A stretch of DNA of 62,390 nucleotides, taken from contig JAQXPK010000077.1 in NCBI GenBank assembly GCA_029100605.1, positions 1 through 62,390 on the forward strand, in the 5' to 3' direction. The position numbers were made by a program, and so were the translations under genes. The notes under the pieces are model-generated. The model did not search any database. It was not told the origin of the DNA and saw only the letters and a program-made list of their open reading frames with translations. Source of the DNA: Bacillota bacterium (GTDB lineage Bacteria; Bacillota; Clostridia; Oscillospirales; Oscillospiraceae). How positions within the stretch are numbered: the stretch's first letter is position 1; the number at the start of each line of letters is the position of its first letter. Of this stretch, positions 18,973 through 28,627 are shown in pieces.

Positions 18973-19662
18973 TCACACTTTCTTGGCTTTCGCCCGGAAA
19001 CGGACGAGCCAGTAATCTTTACCGTAAGCGATTGCCTCAGCCAGCAGGCACACCGGCAGCGCCGCGAAGAAATCCACGGCGGAATGCTGCTTGATAAACA
19101 TGGTGGCAAGACAGATGAGAATTGCCGAGAATACGATAAACGCCTTAAACCACTTGGACACGTCTTTCTCCTTCAGCCATGCCGAGGCGATGCCGATGGA
19201 GTAGGCCACGTGCAGCGACGGACACACGCCAGTGTTGGTATCCGTCCGGTACAATAGACCGATGCAGGCCGTGAGGAAATTGTCCCTGGGAAAAACCTCC
19301 GGGCGCATATCCTGGCGGTTGGGGTAGACAATGTACACGATCATCGCCACCACCTGGGTAACGATAATGAAAATCTGAAATCGTTTGAAGCCTTCCACAT
19401 TGTAAAGAAGAAAATACAGCAGCGTGAAAACGATCAGAAAATACCAGAACACATAGGGAATCAGAAACCACTCGCAGAAGGGGATGAGATCGTCGATCCA
19501 GCAGTGGATGACGTGACAGCTCTCTGCGGGAATCAGGTTCTCCGTCAGAAAGTACATAGCGAAGTACACCAGCCAGCCGCCCAAAAGCTTCAGATGTGAA
19601 AATTCAGGATCGTTGAGCTTGGACAGGCGAAAGGTGCGGTAGTCAATTACGGGTTTTCTCAT
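18973..19662 (-). CDS. PAP2-like phosphatase family membrane protein
   Basis: CPSLHVAYSIGIA and KQHSAVDFFAALP motifs, multiple TM. Confidence 0.8.
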   Translation of the reverse strand: MRKPVIDYRTFRLSKLNDPEFSHLKLLGGWLVYFAMYFLTENLIPAESCHVIHCWIDDLIPFCEWFLIPYVFWYFLIVFTLLYFLLYNVEGFKRFQIFIIVTQVVAMIVYIVYPNRQDMRPEVFPRDNFLTACIGLLYRTDTNTGVCPSLHVAYSIGIASAWLKEKDVSKWFKAFIVFSAILICLATMFIKQHSAVDFFAALPVCLLAEAIAYGKDYWLVRFRAKAKKV

Positions 19663-20416
19663 AGGTGGCCTCCTGCTGGGTATTCAACGGGTATTGCTTC
19701 TTGGGAATATTGGGATAGGGCACAACAGTGTGCTCCGGCAGGGATCGGGCAATTTCGGTCACCTGCTCCATCAGGTATTCGCAGATGCGCCTGCGCTCCT
19801 CCTCCATGGGCGCGTCAGGGCGAAAGCGGACAGGTTCACCCAGGTACATGGTTTTCAGCTTTGGAGCCAGGTACATGGGCACAAAGGCCAGTTCCTTCCC
19901 CGTGCGCTTATAGTAGAGCTTCGCAACGTCAATGAACCGATCCTGAAACTGGCAGATAATGTTGTTTCTCGGCACGTTGTGCTCCGGGAAAATGACCACG
20001 TTGGCACCCTTCTGGAGCACCTGAACCGTCTTTTTGAAGGTGGTCAGAATCCGGGTGTCGTGGTAAACGCCGATGGTATTGGCGTTGGTGAAAATCAGCT
20101 GAGACAGCGGCGCGATGGCGTGAGCCAGCAGTTTATAAAACCAGTGAAGGGGCTTGGGCTTCCCTGACCAGAAGTCCTGATAGGCGTAGGCGGGTACTTC
20201 CTTTTTGTCCATCATCTCCCCGGCGCACCAGGTGTAGTGCTCCCCGGGGGCGTACAGCTCGCAGGCGATGGGGCCGTTCATCTGGCTGTGGTTTCCCACA
20301 AATATCACCGGCTCCGGCGGGAGCGTTTCCGCGCCCACCACCTGGATTTTGGGATAAACCGCCCGTACAATCGCCTTAATCATCCGGTACAGCGGGGAAA
20401 TCTTCCGTTCTTCCAT
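19643..20416 (-). CDS. 1-acylglycerol-3-phosphate acyltransferase family (PlsC-like)
   Basis: VGNHSQMNGP (NHxxxxD-like), VIFPEHNVPRNN. Confidence 0.75.
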   Translation of the reverse strand: MEERKISPLYRMIKAIVRAVYPKIQVVGAETLPPEPVIFVGNHSQMNGPIACELYAPGEHYTWCAGEMMDKKEVPAYAYQDFWSGKPKPLHWFYKLLAHAIAPLSQLIFTNANTIGVYHDTRILTTFKKTVQVLQKGANVVIFPEHNVPRNNIICQFQDRFIDVAKLYYKRTGKELAFVPMYLAPKLKTMYLGEPVRFRPDAPMEEERRRICEYLMEQVTEIARSLPEHTVVPYPNIPKKQYPLNTQQEATYEKTRN

Positions 20417-20589
20417 GGGGTTGCTTCCTTTCCTTTTCTTACCTGGGCAACAGGATAGCGCGAAAATCGAAACTGAAAATAAACAAAGTTTCGTTTCAGT
20501 TTAGATTTGGTGGGGATTTCTATGGTATGATTATAATGGAAGGTTGTGAGGCTTTCCAGTCTATTTTGGTAGAAAAGAGTGGAGAACCT

Positions 20590-21453
20590 ATGAATAAAAA
20601 GTTTGGAGACAGAAAAGACGGCGCGAAGCTGCGCAACATTCACGCCATGCACCTGGTCATGCCCCTGATGTATCCCAACCGCTGTGACAATGAGGCCTTT
20701 ATCAGCGAGCGGATCGACCTGACCAACGTGCTTCACTATCTGGAGGCCAAGAACGCCGGGAATCCGGAATACAAGTACAATCTGTTTCAGGTCATGGTCA
20801 CCGCCATGCTGAAAACCATCACCCTGCGTCCAAAGATGAACCGCTTCATCGCCAACAAGACCATGTACCAGCGCAACGAGGTCTCGGCGGCCTTCACGGT
20901 GAAAAAGGAGTTTGCCGACGACGGCAGTGAGGCGCTGGCGCTGATCCACAGCACCGGCAGCGACACCATCGACACCATCCACGACGAGATTTTCCGTCAG
21001 ATTTCCCTGTGCCGCAGCGATGAGGTGGACAAGGGTACCCAGAGCCTGAACGCGGTACAGCGTCTGCCCGGCTTTCTCGTTCAGGCAGTGGGCGCGGGAG
21101 CGCGGTTTCTCGACCGCCACGGCTGGATGCCGCAAAGCGTCATTGCCGGCGACCCCTACTACTCCTCCGTGGTGCTGACCAATCTCGGCTCCATCCAGCT
21201 CCACGCGGGCTACCACCACCTGACCAACTGGGGCACCACCTCGGTGTTCTGTGCCATCGGCGAGATCAAGAAGCGTCCGTTTTTTGATGAGGATGGCACC
21301 GTGCGGATGCTGCCCAGCGTGGATCTGGGTCTGACCATCGACGAGCGCCTTGCCGACGGCTACTATTACTCCAAAACCGTCCGTCTGCTGAAAAAGCTGC
21401 TGGAAACCCCCGAACTGCTGGAAAAACCACTACAGGAAGAGGTTGAATTCTGA
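20590..21453 (+). CDS. 2-oxoacid dehydrogenase E2-like acyltransferase fold (no lipoyl domain)
   Basis: CAT/E2 catalytic-fold features; terminal LTIDERLADGYYYSKTVRLLKKLLETPELL aligned with E2 DHRxxDG. Confidence 0.75.
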   Translation: MNKKFGDRKDGAKLRNIHAMHLVMPLMYPNRCDNEAFISERIDLTNVLHYLEAKNAGNPEYKYNLFQVMVTAMLKTITLRPKMNRFIANKTMYQRNEVSAAFTVKKEFADDGSEALALIHSTGSDTIDTIHDEIFRQISLCRSDEVDKGTQSLNAVQRLPGFLVQAVGAGARFLDRHGWMPQSVIAGDPYYSSVVLTNLGSIQLHAGYHHLTNWGTTSVFCAIGEIKKRPFFDEDGTVRMLPSVDLGLTIDERLADGYYYSKTVRLLKKLLETPELLEKPLQEEVEF

Positions 21454-21454
21454 T

Positions 21455-23191
21455 ATGACTGCGATTACCGCGAAAACACCCTGGGCAAGCTCCATGGGCG
21501 ACGTGCCCATGCACCTTACCTACTTTGAAGGCTCCATGTTCGAGGCCGTGGAAGCCATTGCCGAAAAATACCCCAATAACGTTGCCTTTGACTTCATGGG
21601 CAAGTCCACCACCTACAAAAAGCTGGTGCAGGAAGTGGAAACCTGCGCCAAGGCGCTGAAAACCATCGGTGTCCGGGAGGGCGACAGGGTGACCATCGCC
21701 ATGCCCAACTGCCCCCAGGCTATCTACCTGTTCTACGCCGTGAACCTGGTAGGGGGCATTGCCAACATGGTGCATCCCCTGTCCGCCGAGAAGGAAATTG
21801 AGTTCTATCTCAACGAGTCGGAAAGCGTCACCGCCATCACCCTGGATCAGTTCTACAATAAATTTGAATCCGTGCGGAAGAACACCAAGGTGGTTAATAT
21901 CATCATCGCCAGCATCAAAGACGCCCTGGCCCAGCCCATCAAGGCGGGCTATATGCTCACCCAGGGCCGGAAGATCGAAAAGATTCCCGAGGACGCGCCA
22001 GTGATCCGCTGGAAGGACTTTATGCGCCTCAGCCGCTGCTGCTTCTACGACTACAAGGTCAAGCGCACCGGCAGCGACCCGGCGGTGATCCTCTACTCCG
22101 GCGGCACCACCGGCACCACCAAGGGCATCGTGCTGACCAACCGGAACTTTAACGCGCTGGGTCAGCAGGTCATCGCCGCCAATCCCATGTTCCGTCCTGG
22201 GGACAAAATGCTGGCTGCCATGCCCATTTTCCACGGCTTCGGCCTGGGCGTGTGCATCCACACCATGCTGACCCAGGGCGGCAGGTGCATTCTGGTGCCC
22301 CGGTTCACCCCCAAGAGCTACGCCAAGGATCTGGTCAAGGAGCGGTGCAACTTCATCGCGGGTGTGCCCACCCTGTACGAGGCTCTGCTCCGTCTGCCGG
22401 ATATGGAGGGCAAGGATCTCAGCTGCCTGAAGGGCGTGTTCTCCGGGGGCGACTCTCTGTCCGTGGAACTGAAAAAGAAGCTGGACAAATTCCTGTACGA
22501 TCACAACGCCACGGTGCAGGTGCGGGAGGGCTACGGCACTACCGAAACCGTCACCGCCTGCTGCCTGACCCCCAGCCATATGCACAAGGAGGGCAGCATC
22601 GGCCTGCCCTTCCCCGACACTTACATCAAGATCGTCAAGCCCGGCACCGATGAGGAGCTGCCCTACGGGGAAGAGGGTGAGATCCTGCTTGCCGGCCCCA
22701 CGGTGATGCAGGAGTATATGCACCATCCGGAGGAAACCGCCAAGGCCCTGCGCACCCACGCCGACGGCCTGACCTGGGTCTACACCGGCGATCTCGGCAC
22801 CATGGACAATCAGGGCTTCGTCTACTTCCGGGGCAGAGCCAAGCGGATGATCGTTACCTCCGGCTACAACGTCTACCCCGCCCAGATCGAGAACATCCTG
22901 GACGCCCACGAATTTGTCCAGATGAGCTGCGTCATCGGCGTACCGGATTCCTATAAAATGCAGAAGGTCAAGGCCTTCGTCAAGCTGGCGCCCGGGGTGG
23001 AAAAGAGCGACGCAACCAAGAAGGCCATACTGGAGCACTGCCGGAAGTACGTCGCCAAATACGCCATGCCCTATGACATCGAATTCCGGGACGAAATGCC
23101 CAAAACCCTGGTGGGCAAGGTTGCCTACCGGGTTCTGGAAGAGGAAGAGCTGGAAAAGCTCCGGGAAGCGGAGGCAGTGGAAAGCAAATGA
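21455..23191 (+). CDS. AMP-dependent acyl-CoA synthetase/ligase
   Basis: LYSGGTTGTTKGIVLTNRN, YGTTETVTACC, YTGDLGTMDNQGFVYFRGRAKRMI. Confidence 0.93.
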   Translation: MTAITAKTPWASSMGDVPMHLTYFEGSMFEAVEAIAEKYPNNVAFDFMGKSTTYKKLVQEVETCAKALKTIGVREGDRVTIAMPNCPQAIYLFYAVNLVGGIANMVHPLSAEKEIEFYLNESESVTAITLDQFYNKFESVRKNTKVVNIIIASIKDALAQPIKAGYMLTQGRKIEKIPEDAPVIRWKDFMRLSRCCFYDYKVKRTGSDPAVILYSGGTTGTTKGIVLTNRNFNALGQQVIAANPMFRPGDKMLAAMPIFHGFGLGVCIHTMLTQGGRCILVPRFTPKSYAKDLVKERCNFIAGVPTLYEALLRLPDMEGKDLSCLKGVFSGGDSLSVELKKKLDKFLYDHNATVQVREGYGTTETVTACCLTPSHMHKEGSIGLPFPDTYIKIVKPGTDEELPYGEEGEILLAGPTVMQEYMHHPEETAKALRTHADGLTWVYTGDLGTMDNQGFVYFRGRAKRMIVTSGYNVYPAQIENILDAHEFVQMSCVIGVPDSYKMQKVKAFVKLAPGVEKSDATKKAILEHCRKYVAKYAMPYDIEFRDEMPKTLVGKVAYRVLEEEELEKLREAEAVESK

Positions 23192-23631
23192 AAATTCGCA
23201 GATACTATGTTGCCTTTACAGTAATTGTCGTTTGTGTCTGCATTGCCTTACTCTGGGGGTGCGGCAGGAAAGAGGCTCCGGTTACTATCGATTACGGGAA
23301 ATCCGAGCTGTATTCCCAAGCAGATATGGATGCCGCCATTGCGCTGATTGAAGCGGAATATACCAGCGGCAGTGAGCTTCACGCCATCCGCTATGCAGGC
23401 GACGACCACTGTACCCCGGAAAATCTCCAGTGGATGAACGATTTGGCACAGGGGCAGGAACTGGATGTTACGTTCACCCAATGCATCATGTTTGAATGCG
23501 ATTTTCATTCTCCGAAGCGTTCCCAGGACGCAGGCAGCCTGAATCCGGACGAGGAGTACCGGGACTGGCAGTGGTGGCTGGCTCGTGCGGACGGCGGTGA
23601 ATGGTATATCCTGACCGGCGGGTACGGCTAA
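23188..23631 (+). CDS. Putative small lipoprotein
   Basis: Signal segment YVAFTVIVVCVCIALLWGCG with lipobox-like LWGC; overlaps the upstream gene stop. Confidence 0.6.
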   Translation: MKIRRYYVAFTVIVVCVCIALLWGCGRKEAPVTIDYGKSELYSQADMDAAIALIEAEYTSGSELHAIRYAGDDHCTPENLQWMNDLAQGQELDVTFTQCIMFECDFHSPKRSQDAGSLNPDEEYRDWQWWLARADGGEWYILTGGYG

Positions 23632-23634
23632 GGT

Positions 23635-23696
23635 GGCACCGCATAATGGGGCAAGGTGATTCGGCGGATCTTTTGCCCCATTATGCGGTGCTGCCC
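23635..23696. repeat. Palindromic repeat R3 copy A (terminator-like)
   Basis: GCACCGCATAATGGGGCAA...TTGCCCCATTATGCGGTGC perfect 19-bp arms; related copy at 39222-39287. Confidence 0.8.
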
Positions 23697-24467
23697 TTAT
23701 TTCCGCCGTACCAGCTCCAAGACATCCTTCATCTGGGCACAGATCTGGGGGTAATTCTCCCGGCGGTGGGGCTTTAAGCAGGCGGAGCAGTCCTTGATGC
23801 CCTTTTCCGTGTACCGGAACGCGCCGCCGCATTTGTCGCCCAGACAGTACAGCGGGCAGTAGCAGAACAGGCAGCTGAAGCGCTCCGGGTCCGCCCCCTT
23901 GTGGCAGGGGAAATACTCGCATTCCCGATTCTGAAAAAAGTCGTAGTGGGTCTGGCTTTTCAGGTCGATCCAGTATCGCTGCTCCACCACGCCGTCTTCC
24001 TCAATTTCATTTTCCAAAACGCCGCCGTTATTGCGGATGCTCTTGGCGGAGCCCACGTTGTCCTTGTCGCAGACCATGAGCACCCGGTCAATCCCCAGCT
24101 TCCTGCACTCCCCCAGCGCCAGAGCGATCATCCGGGTCGCCACGCCCTTGCGCCTCTGCGAAGGCACCACCCCGTCGCCGATGTGTCCGCCGGAGCGCAG
24201 CAGACGCTCGTTCAGGCAGTGGCGAATATTCACCGCGCCCACGAAGATGTCCCGCTCCTCGTCCAGGCAGAAGAAGGTAGAGTCCGGCACCAGGCCGTCC
24301 GCCGCCTCCTTCACCTCCAGATTGGCAAGGTAGTTGTCAAAATCCCGGTAATCCAGGCGGCAAATCGACCAGGGAACGATTTCCTCCCCGGAAGCGTACC
24401 ACTCCGCCATCATGGCGTTCAGCTGCTCCCGGTATTTCGGCTCCAGCTTCACAAGTTTTAAACGCAT
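23697..24467 (-). CDS. GNAT acetyltransferase fused to C-terminal Cys-rich small domain (PF04071-like)
   Basis: GNAT core GDGVVPSQRRKGVATRMIALAL; C-term FFQNRECEYFPCHKG...FSCLFCYCPLYCLGDKCGG...KDCSACLKPH. Confidence 0.85.
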   Translation of the reverse strand: MRLKLVKLEPKYREQLNAMMAEWYASGEEIVPWSICRLDYRDFDNYLANLEVKEAADGLVPDSTFFCLDEERDIFVGAVNIRHCLNERLLRSGGHIGDGVVPSQRRKGVATRMIALALGECRKLGIDRVLMVCDKDNVGSAKSIRNNGGVLENEIEEDGVVEQRYWIDLKSQTHYDFFQNRECEYFPCHKGADPERFSCLFCYCPLYCLGDKCGGAFRYTEKGIKDCSACLKPHRRENYPQICAQMKDVLELVRRK

Positions 24468-24518
24468 TTTTCTTTCCTCCCACTCTTTTCAACACTCCAA
24501 AGCTATGATATACTTTCA

Positions 24519-25151
24519 TCAGACCACTGTCCAGGGGTACACCGCCGGAGGCTCCTTGGCGAATTCCACCCACTGCCCGGTTCCCGGATGGGTAAAGCCG
24601 ATTTTCGCTGACCAGAGGGCGATTTCGCAGGGGTCGTCCAAAACCGCGTACTTCCGCTCCCCCACCAGGGGCATGCCCCGGCTGGCAAACTGCACCCGAA
24701 TCTGGTGGGTGCGCCCGGTCTGAAGCATCACCCGCACCCGGGTCATGTCCTCCCGCCGGTTCAAAACCGCGTAGGACAGCACCGCCTCCTGGATGCCCTT
24801 CCCCGGCTGAGCCGTCACGAAGGTCATCCGCCGAGCCTTGTCCCGCCCTAGCAAGTCCCGGAAGGTTCCCTCTGGCTCCGCCGGACATCCGTGGACGACG
24901 GCAAGGTATTCCTTATGGAACCGATCCTCCCGAATCTGCCGGGACAGCGCCGACGCCGCTTCCGGGCTCCGGGCCAGCACCATCACGCCGCTGACCACCC
25001 GATCCAGCCGGTGCACCGTGCGCACGTCGGCTTCCGGGTCGCCCAGCGCCTCCCGCACCAGCTCTGGCAGTCCCCCCGGCTCGTCGGTGGACAGCACCCG
25101 GGCGGGCTTGATGCAGACCACAATCTTTTCATCCACGTGCAGAATTTCCAT
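24519..25151 (-). CDS. RluA-family pseudouridine synthase
   Basis: VHRLDRVVSGVMVLARS, LQTGRTHQIRVQFASRGMPLVGERKY. Confidence 0.92.
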   Translation of the reverse strand: MEILHVDEKIVVCIKPARVLSTDEPGGLPELVREALGDPEADVRTVHRLDRVVSGVMVLARSPEAASALSRQIREDRFHKEYLAVVHGCPAEPEGTFRDLLGRDKARRMTFVTAQPGKGIQEAVLSYAVLNRREDMTRVRVMLQTGRTHQIRVQFASRGMPLVGERKYAVLDDPCEIALWSAKIGFTHPGTGQWVEFAKEPPAVYPWTVV

Positions 25152-25218
25152 GGTTTGCCCCCCCAGCGTTTTTCCCTATCCTATCAAATTGATTTCCATT
25201 TTGCAAGGAGGAATTCCC

Positions 25219-26178
25219 ATGAAACTGGTCATTCTCGACGGCTACGCCCTGAACCCCGGGGACTTAAGCTACGAACCGCTTCGCCAGTTCGGCGAACTGA
25301 CCGTCTACGACCGCACCGACACCGAGGCGGAAGCCATTGCCCGGATCGGTGACAGCGAAATCGTGCTGGTTAACAAGGTACCTATCACGGAAACCCTGCT
25401 CGCCGCCTGTCCCGGTATCCGGCTCATCTGCGTCCAGGCCACGGGCTACAACGTGGTGGACTGCGCCGCCTGCGCCCGCCGGGGCATCCCGGTGACCAAC
25501 GTTCCCTCCTACGGCACCGCCGCCGTTGCCCAGTTCACTTTGGCTCTCATGCTGGAGGTTTGCCACCGCATCGGCTATCACGACCAGCTGGTGCATCAGG
25601 GCAGATGGGCGTCCTGCGGCTCCTTCTGCTTCTGGGACACCCCCCAGATGGAGCTGGCGGGAAAGACCCTGGGCATCGTGGGCTTTGGGCGCATCGGTCA
25701 GGCCGTGGCGAAGGCCGCGAAGGGCTTTGATATGCGGGTTCTCGCCTTCACCCGCACCCGCCGCCCCGAGGGGGAGTCGCTGGCGCAGTATGTCAGTCTG
25801 GACACCCTGCTGGAAGAGTCGGACTTTGTGAGCCTTCACTGTCCTCTGACCCCGGCGACGGAGAAGCTCATCAACGCCGATACTCTGGGCAAAATGAGAA
25901 ACGGCGCGGTGCTCATCAACACCTCCCGGGGCGGCCTTGTGGACGAATACGCGGTCAGGGCGGCGCTGGAAAGCGGACATCTTCGCGCCGCCGCCGTGGA
26001 CGTGGTGGCAGAAGAGCCGATTACGGCGGGCAATCCCCTGCTGGGCGCTCCCAACTGCCTTATCACCCCCCACATGGCCTGGGCGCCGGTGGAAAGCCGC
26101 CAGAGGCTTCTGAATTGTGTGATTGAAAACATCCGGTGTTTCCTGAATGGAGCGCCCCAGAATGTGGTGAATCTATGA
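25219..26178 (+). CDS. D-2-hydroxyacid dehydrogenase (NAD-binding)
   Basis: GKTLGIVGFGRIGQAVAKAAKGFDMRV, LINTSRGGLVDEYAV, ITPHMAWAPVESRQRL. Confidence 0.92.
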   Translation: MKLVILDGYALNPGDLSYEPLRQFGELTVYDRTDTEAEAIARIGDSEIVLVNKVPITETLLAACPGIRLICVQATGYNVVDCAACARRGIPVTNVPSYGTAAVAQFTLALMLEVCHRIGYHDQLVHQGRWASCGSFCFWDTPQMELAGKTLGIVGFGRIGQAVAKAAKGFDMRVLAFTRTRRPEGESLAQYVSLDTLLEESDFVSLHCPLTPATEKLINADTLGKMRNGAVLINTSRGGLVDEYAVRAALESGHLRAAAVDVVAEEPITAGNPLLGAPNCLITPHMAWAPVESRQRLLNCVIENIRCFLNGAPQNVVNL

Positions 26179-26211
26179 AGCGAAACGGGCGGCGCAAGGC
26201 CGCCCGTTTCC

Positions 26212-26715
26212 TTATCCCTCCCAGCACATGGTGTACATCCTCCGGCTCACCGTGCCGTCCACGCAGGCGGCGTAATCGGCGATGATCCGAAAGCCGCAGC
26301 TTTCATGGGTTTTGAGAGACGGAATGTTGCGTTTCTCCACATGGGAATAGACCTTTGCCCTGGCCTGCCGGGTCAGCTCCGCCTGTACGGCCTGGATCAG
26401 CGCGGCGGCGTAGCCCTTGCGCCGCTGCGTCGGAGCGGTCTCCAGGGCTTCCAGGAGCAGGCCGTCCCGGTACGGCTCCAGCCGCAGAGCGCTGACATAC
26501 TGCCCGTCCGCCTCCCAAACGGCGTACACCGCCCCCGGCGTTTTGAAAAAGCACTGGCTGACATAGCGGTAAAAATCCGCCTCCGCCAGCTGAAGCTGCC
26601 GAGCCTCCGGTTCGTCAGGCCACAGCGCGCGACCCTGCCGCTGGTTGGTCTGCTCGTAGACCACCATCAGGCTGCCAAAGCGCAGCTGGGAAAGCGCGCA
26701 GAACAGATGCAGCAT
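26212..26715 (-). CDS. GNAT family N-acetyltransferase
   Basis: LEALETAPTQRRKGYAAALIQAVQAEL. Confidence 0.75.
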   Translation of the reverse strand: MLHLFCALSQLRFGSLMVVYEQTNQRQGRALWPDEPEARQLQLAEADFYRYVSQCFFKTPGAVYAVWEADGQYVSALRLEPYRDGLLLEALETAPTQRRKGYAAALIQAVQAELTRQARAKVYSHVEKRNIPSLKTHESCGFRIIADYAACVDGTVSRRMYTMCWEG

Positions 26716-26929
26716 ATGCCTCCTCCTAAATCCAAAACCTGTGCCGGGTCTGCCAGCACTGCCGGTGGAAAAATCTGGATATTCACACCGATATACACAG
26801 TTTCCACAGTTTTATCCACAGACGTGGAACAAAGTGTGCTATCAAAGGGTGTAAAATCTAAAGGTTCGTTACTAATTTGTAATTTTTCGTCCTATTTCTT
26901 CATGCATCCTTCATACAGACAAACGGGAG

Positions 26930-27175
26930 GCGCTGCGCCTCCCGTCAGCTTGTCAAAAAAGCCTCGCAGAGTTTGCCGCGTGAGCGGCAAATAGAATGAA
27001 AATCACTTTCGGCCGGGGCGTGTACCTGGCCGAAAATACCTCTCAGGCTACAAATGTGGAATTTGTTCGCCGGTGGCGAACAAATTCTGCGCACAGTAGA
27101 CTGCAAGAATATGTCGGAAAAAGCCCGAAGGGTTTTTTCCGACAGTCTAGCGGGAGGCGCTGCGCCTCCCGTTTT
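26930..27175. repeat. Cluster of six short hairpins bounded by identical GGGAGGCGCTGCGCCTCCC palindromes
   Basis: GGGAGGCGCTGCGCCTCCC twice; TTGCCGCGTGAGCGGCAA; TTCGGCCGGGG..CCTGGCCGAA; GAATTTGTTCGCCGGTGGCGAACAAATTC; TGTCGGAAAAAGCCCGAAGGGTTTTTTCCGACA. Confidence 0.75.
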
Positions 27176-28191
27176 CACAGAGCCTCCCCCAGAATCGACT
27201 TGGTGGCGTAGGCGTTCAGGCTCATGTCCGCCACGTGCCCCGCCAGATACTCGTAATACGCCTGGGCGCCGATCATGGCGCCATTGTCGCCGCACAGGGA
27301 CAATGGCGGAAGATACACCTGGGCATCCAGCTCCTCCGCCGCCGCCAGAATATCTCCCCGGATGCGGGAATTGGCGGCGACGCCCCCGGCGACCGCGATT
27401 TTCCGGTATCCGGTTTCCTGCATCGCCATCACTGTCCGGGGCACCAGCGTGTCGGAGACTGCCGCGGAAAAGGCGGCGCAGAGGCTGGGAATATCCAGTT
27501 CCTCCCCCACCTGCTGTGCGTGGTGGATCTGGTTCAGCGCGGCGGTTTTCAGGCCGGAAAAGCTCATATTGTAGGGGTTCTCCCCCGGTTTGCTGCGAGG
27601 CAGGTCGTATTTTGTCTCGTCGCCCAGCTTCGCGGCTCTGTCCAGAGCCGCGCCGCCGGGATAGGGCATCCCCAGCACCCGAGCCACCTTGTCGAAGGAC
27701 TCCCCTGCCGCATCGTCCAGGGTGGTGCCCAGAATGCGCATATCCGTGTAGTCCTTCACTTCCACGATCATGGTATGCCCGCCGGACACCACCAGGCACA
27801 GAAAAGGCGGCTCCAAATCCGGGTAAGCCAGATAGTTCGCCGCAATGTGCCCCCGGATATGGTGGACCGGAATCAGGGGCTTGCCCATGGCCAGCGCCGC
27901 CGCCTTGGCAAAGTTCACCCCCACCAGTACCGCGCCGATGAGTCCCGGGGCGTAGGTCACCGCCACAGCGTCGATGTCCTTCCGGGTAAGTCCCGTCCGG
28001 GTCAACGCCTGCTCCGCCAGACCATAAATGGCCTCGATGTGCTTTCTCGACGCGATTTCCGGCACCACGCCGCCGTAGATCCGGTGCAGATCCACCTGAG
28101 AGGCGATGCAGTCCGTGAGGATCTCCCGCCCGTCCCGGACGATGGCGACAGCGGTTTCGTCGCAGGAGGATTCAATGGCTAAAATGTTCAA
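27175..28191 (-). CDS. tsaD: tRNA N6-adenosine threonylcarbamoyltransferase TsaD
   Basis: MNILAIESSCDETAVAIV, VHHIRGHIAANYL, VVSGGHTMIVEV. Confidence 0.97.
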   Translation of the reverse strand: MNILAIESSCDETAVAIVRDGREILTDCIASQVDLHRIYGGVVPEIASRKHIEAIYGLAEQALTRTGLTRKDIDAVAVTYAPGLIGAVLVGVNFAKAAALAMGKPLIPVHHIRGHIAANYLAYPDLEPPFLCLVVSGGHTMIVEVKDYTDMRILGTTLDDAAGESFDKVARVLGMPYPGGAALDRAAKLGDETKYDLPRSKPGENPYNMSFSGLKTAALNQIHHAQQVGEELDIPSLCAAFSAAVSDTLVPRTVMAMQETGYRKIAVAGGVAANSRIRGDILAAAEELDAQVYLPPLSLCGDNGAMIGAQAYYEYLAGHVADMSLNAYATKSILGEAL

Positions 28192-28627
28192 TTTCCCACT
28201 CCTTCCGCAGAATCAGGGCGTTCTCTCTGGGATTTCGGTAGTACTGCTTCCGCAGACCGATCTGACGGAAGCCCAGCTTTTCATACAGGTTTCTTGCAGG
28301 GACATTGGATTCCCGCACCTCCAGGGTCAGGCAGCGGCTTCCCCGCTCCTTCAGCGCCTCCACCAGGGCGGTTACCAGCGCTTCGGCGATTCCTTTGCGG
28401 CGAAAGTCCGGATGGACGGCAAGATTCATCATATCCGTCTCCCCCAGCACCGTCTGAGAGCCGACATAGCCAACCACAGTCTCCCCTTCCAGCGCCGCCA
28501 GCCACAGGGAAAGCGCATTTTGAAGCTCGCCCGCAACGCTTTTCTCGCTCCAGGGGTCGGAAAAGCACAGCTTTTCCAGCGCCGCCACCTGGGGGATGTG
28601 TTGGGGTTCCATCATGGTCACGTTCAT
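28172..28627 (-). CDS. rimI: Ribosomal-protein-alanine N-acetyltransferase RimI
   Basis: GNAT fold; IPQVAALEKLCFSDPWSEKSV; adjacent to tsaD. Confidence 0.9.
   Translation of the reverse strand: MNVTMMEPQHIPQVAALEKLCFSDPWSEKSVAGELQNALSLWLAALEGETVVGYVGSQTVLGETDMMNLAVHPDFRRKGIAEALVTALVEALKERGSRCLTLEVRESNVPARNLYEKLGFRQIGLRKQYYRNPRENALILRKEWEIEHFSH

Noticed and set aside
21266-23038. 590-aa minus-strand ORF opposite the acyl-CoA ligase
   Set aside because: Antisense of a gene with full AMP-binding motifs.
26800-26830. DnaA-box-like TTATCCACA suggesting an origin
   Set aside because: Only one good box with no dnaA/dnaN neighbourhood or AT-rich unwinding element.
27054-27941. 295-aa plus-strand Pro/Arg-rich ORF
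   Set aside because: Antisense of tsaD and the hairpin array; compositionally an artefact.
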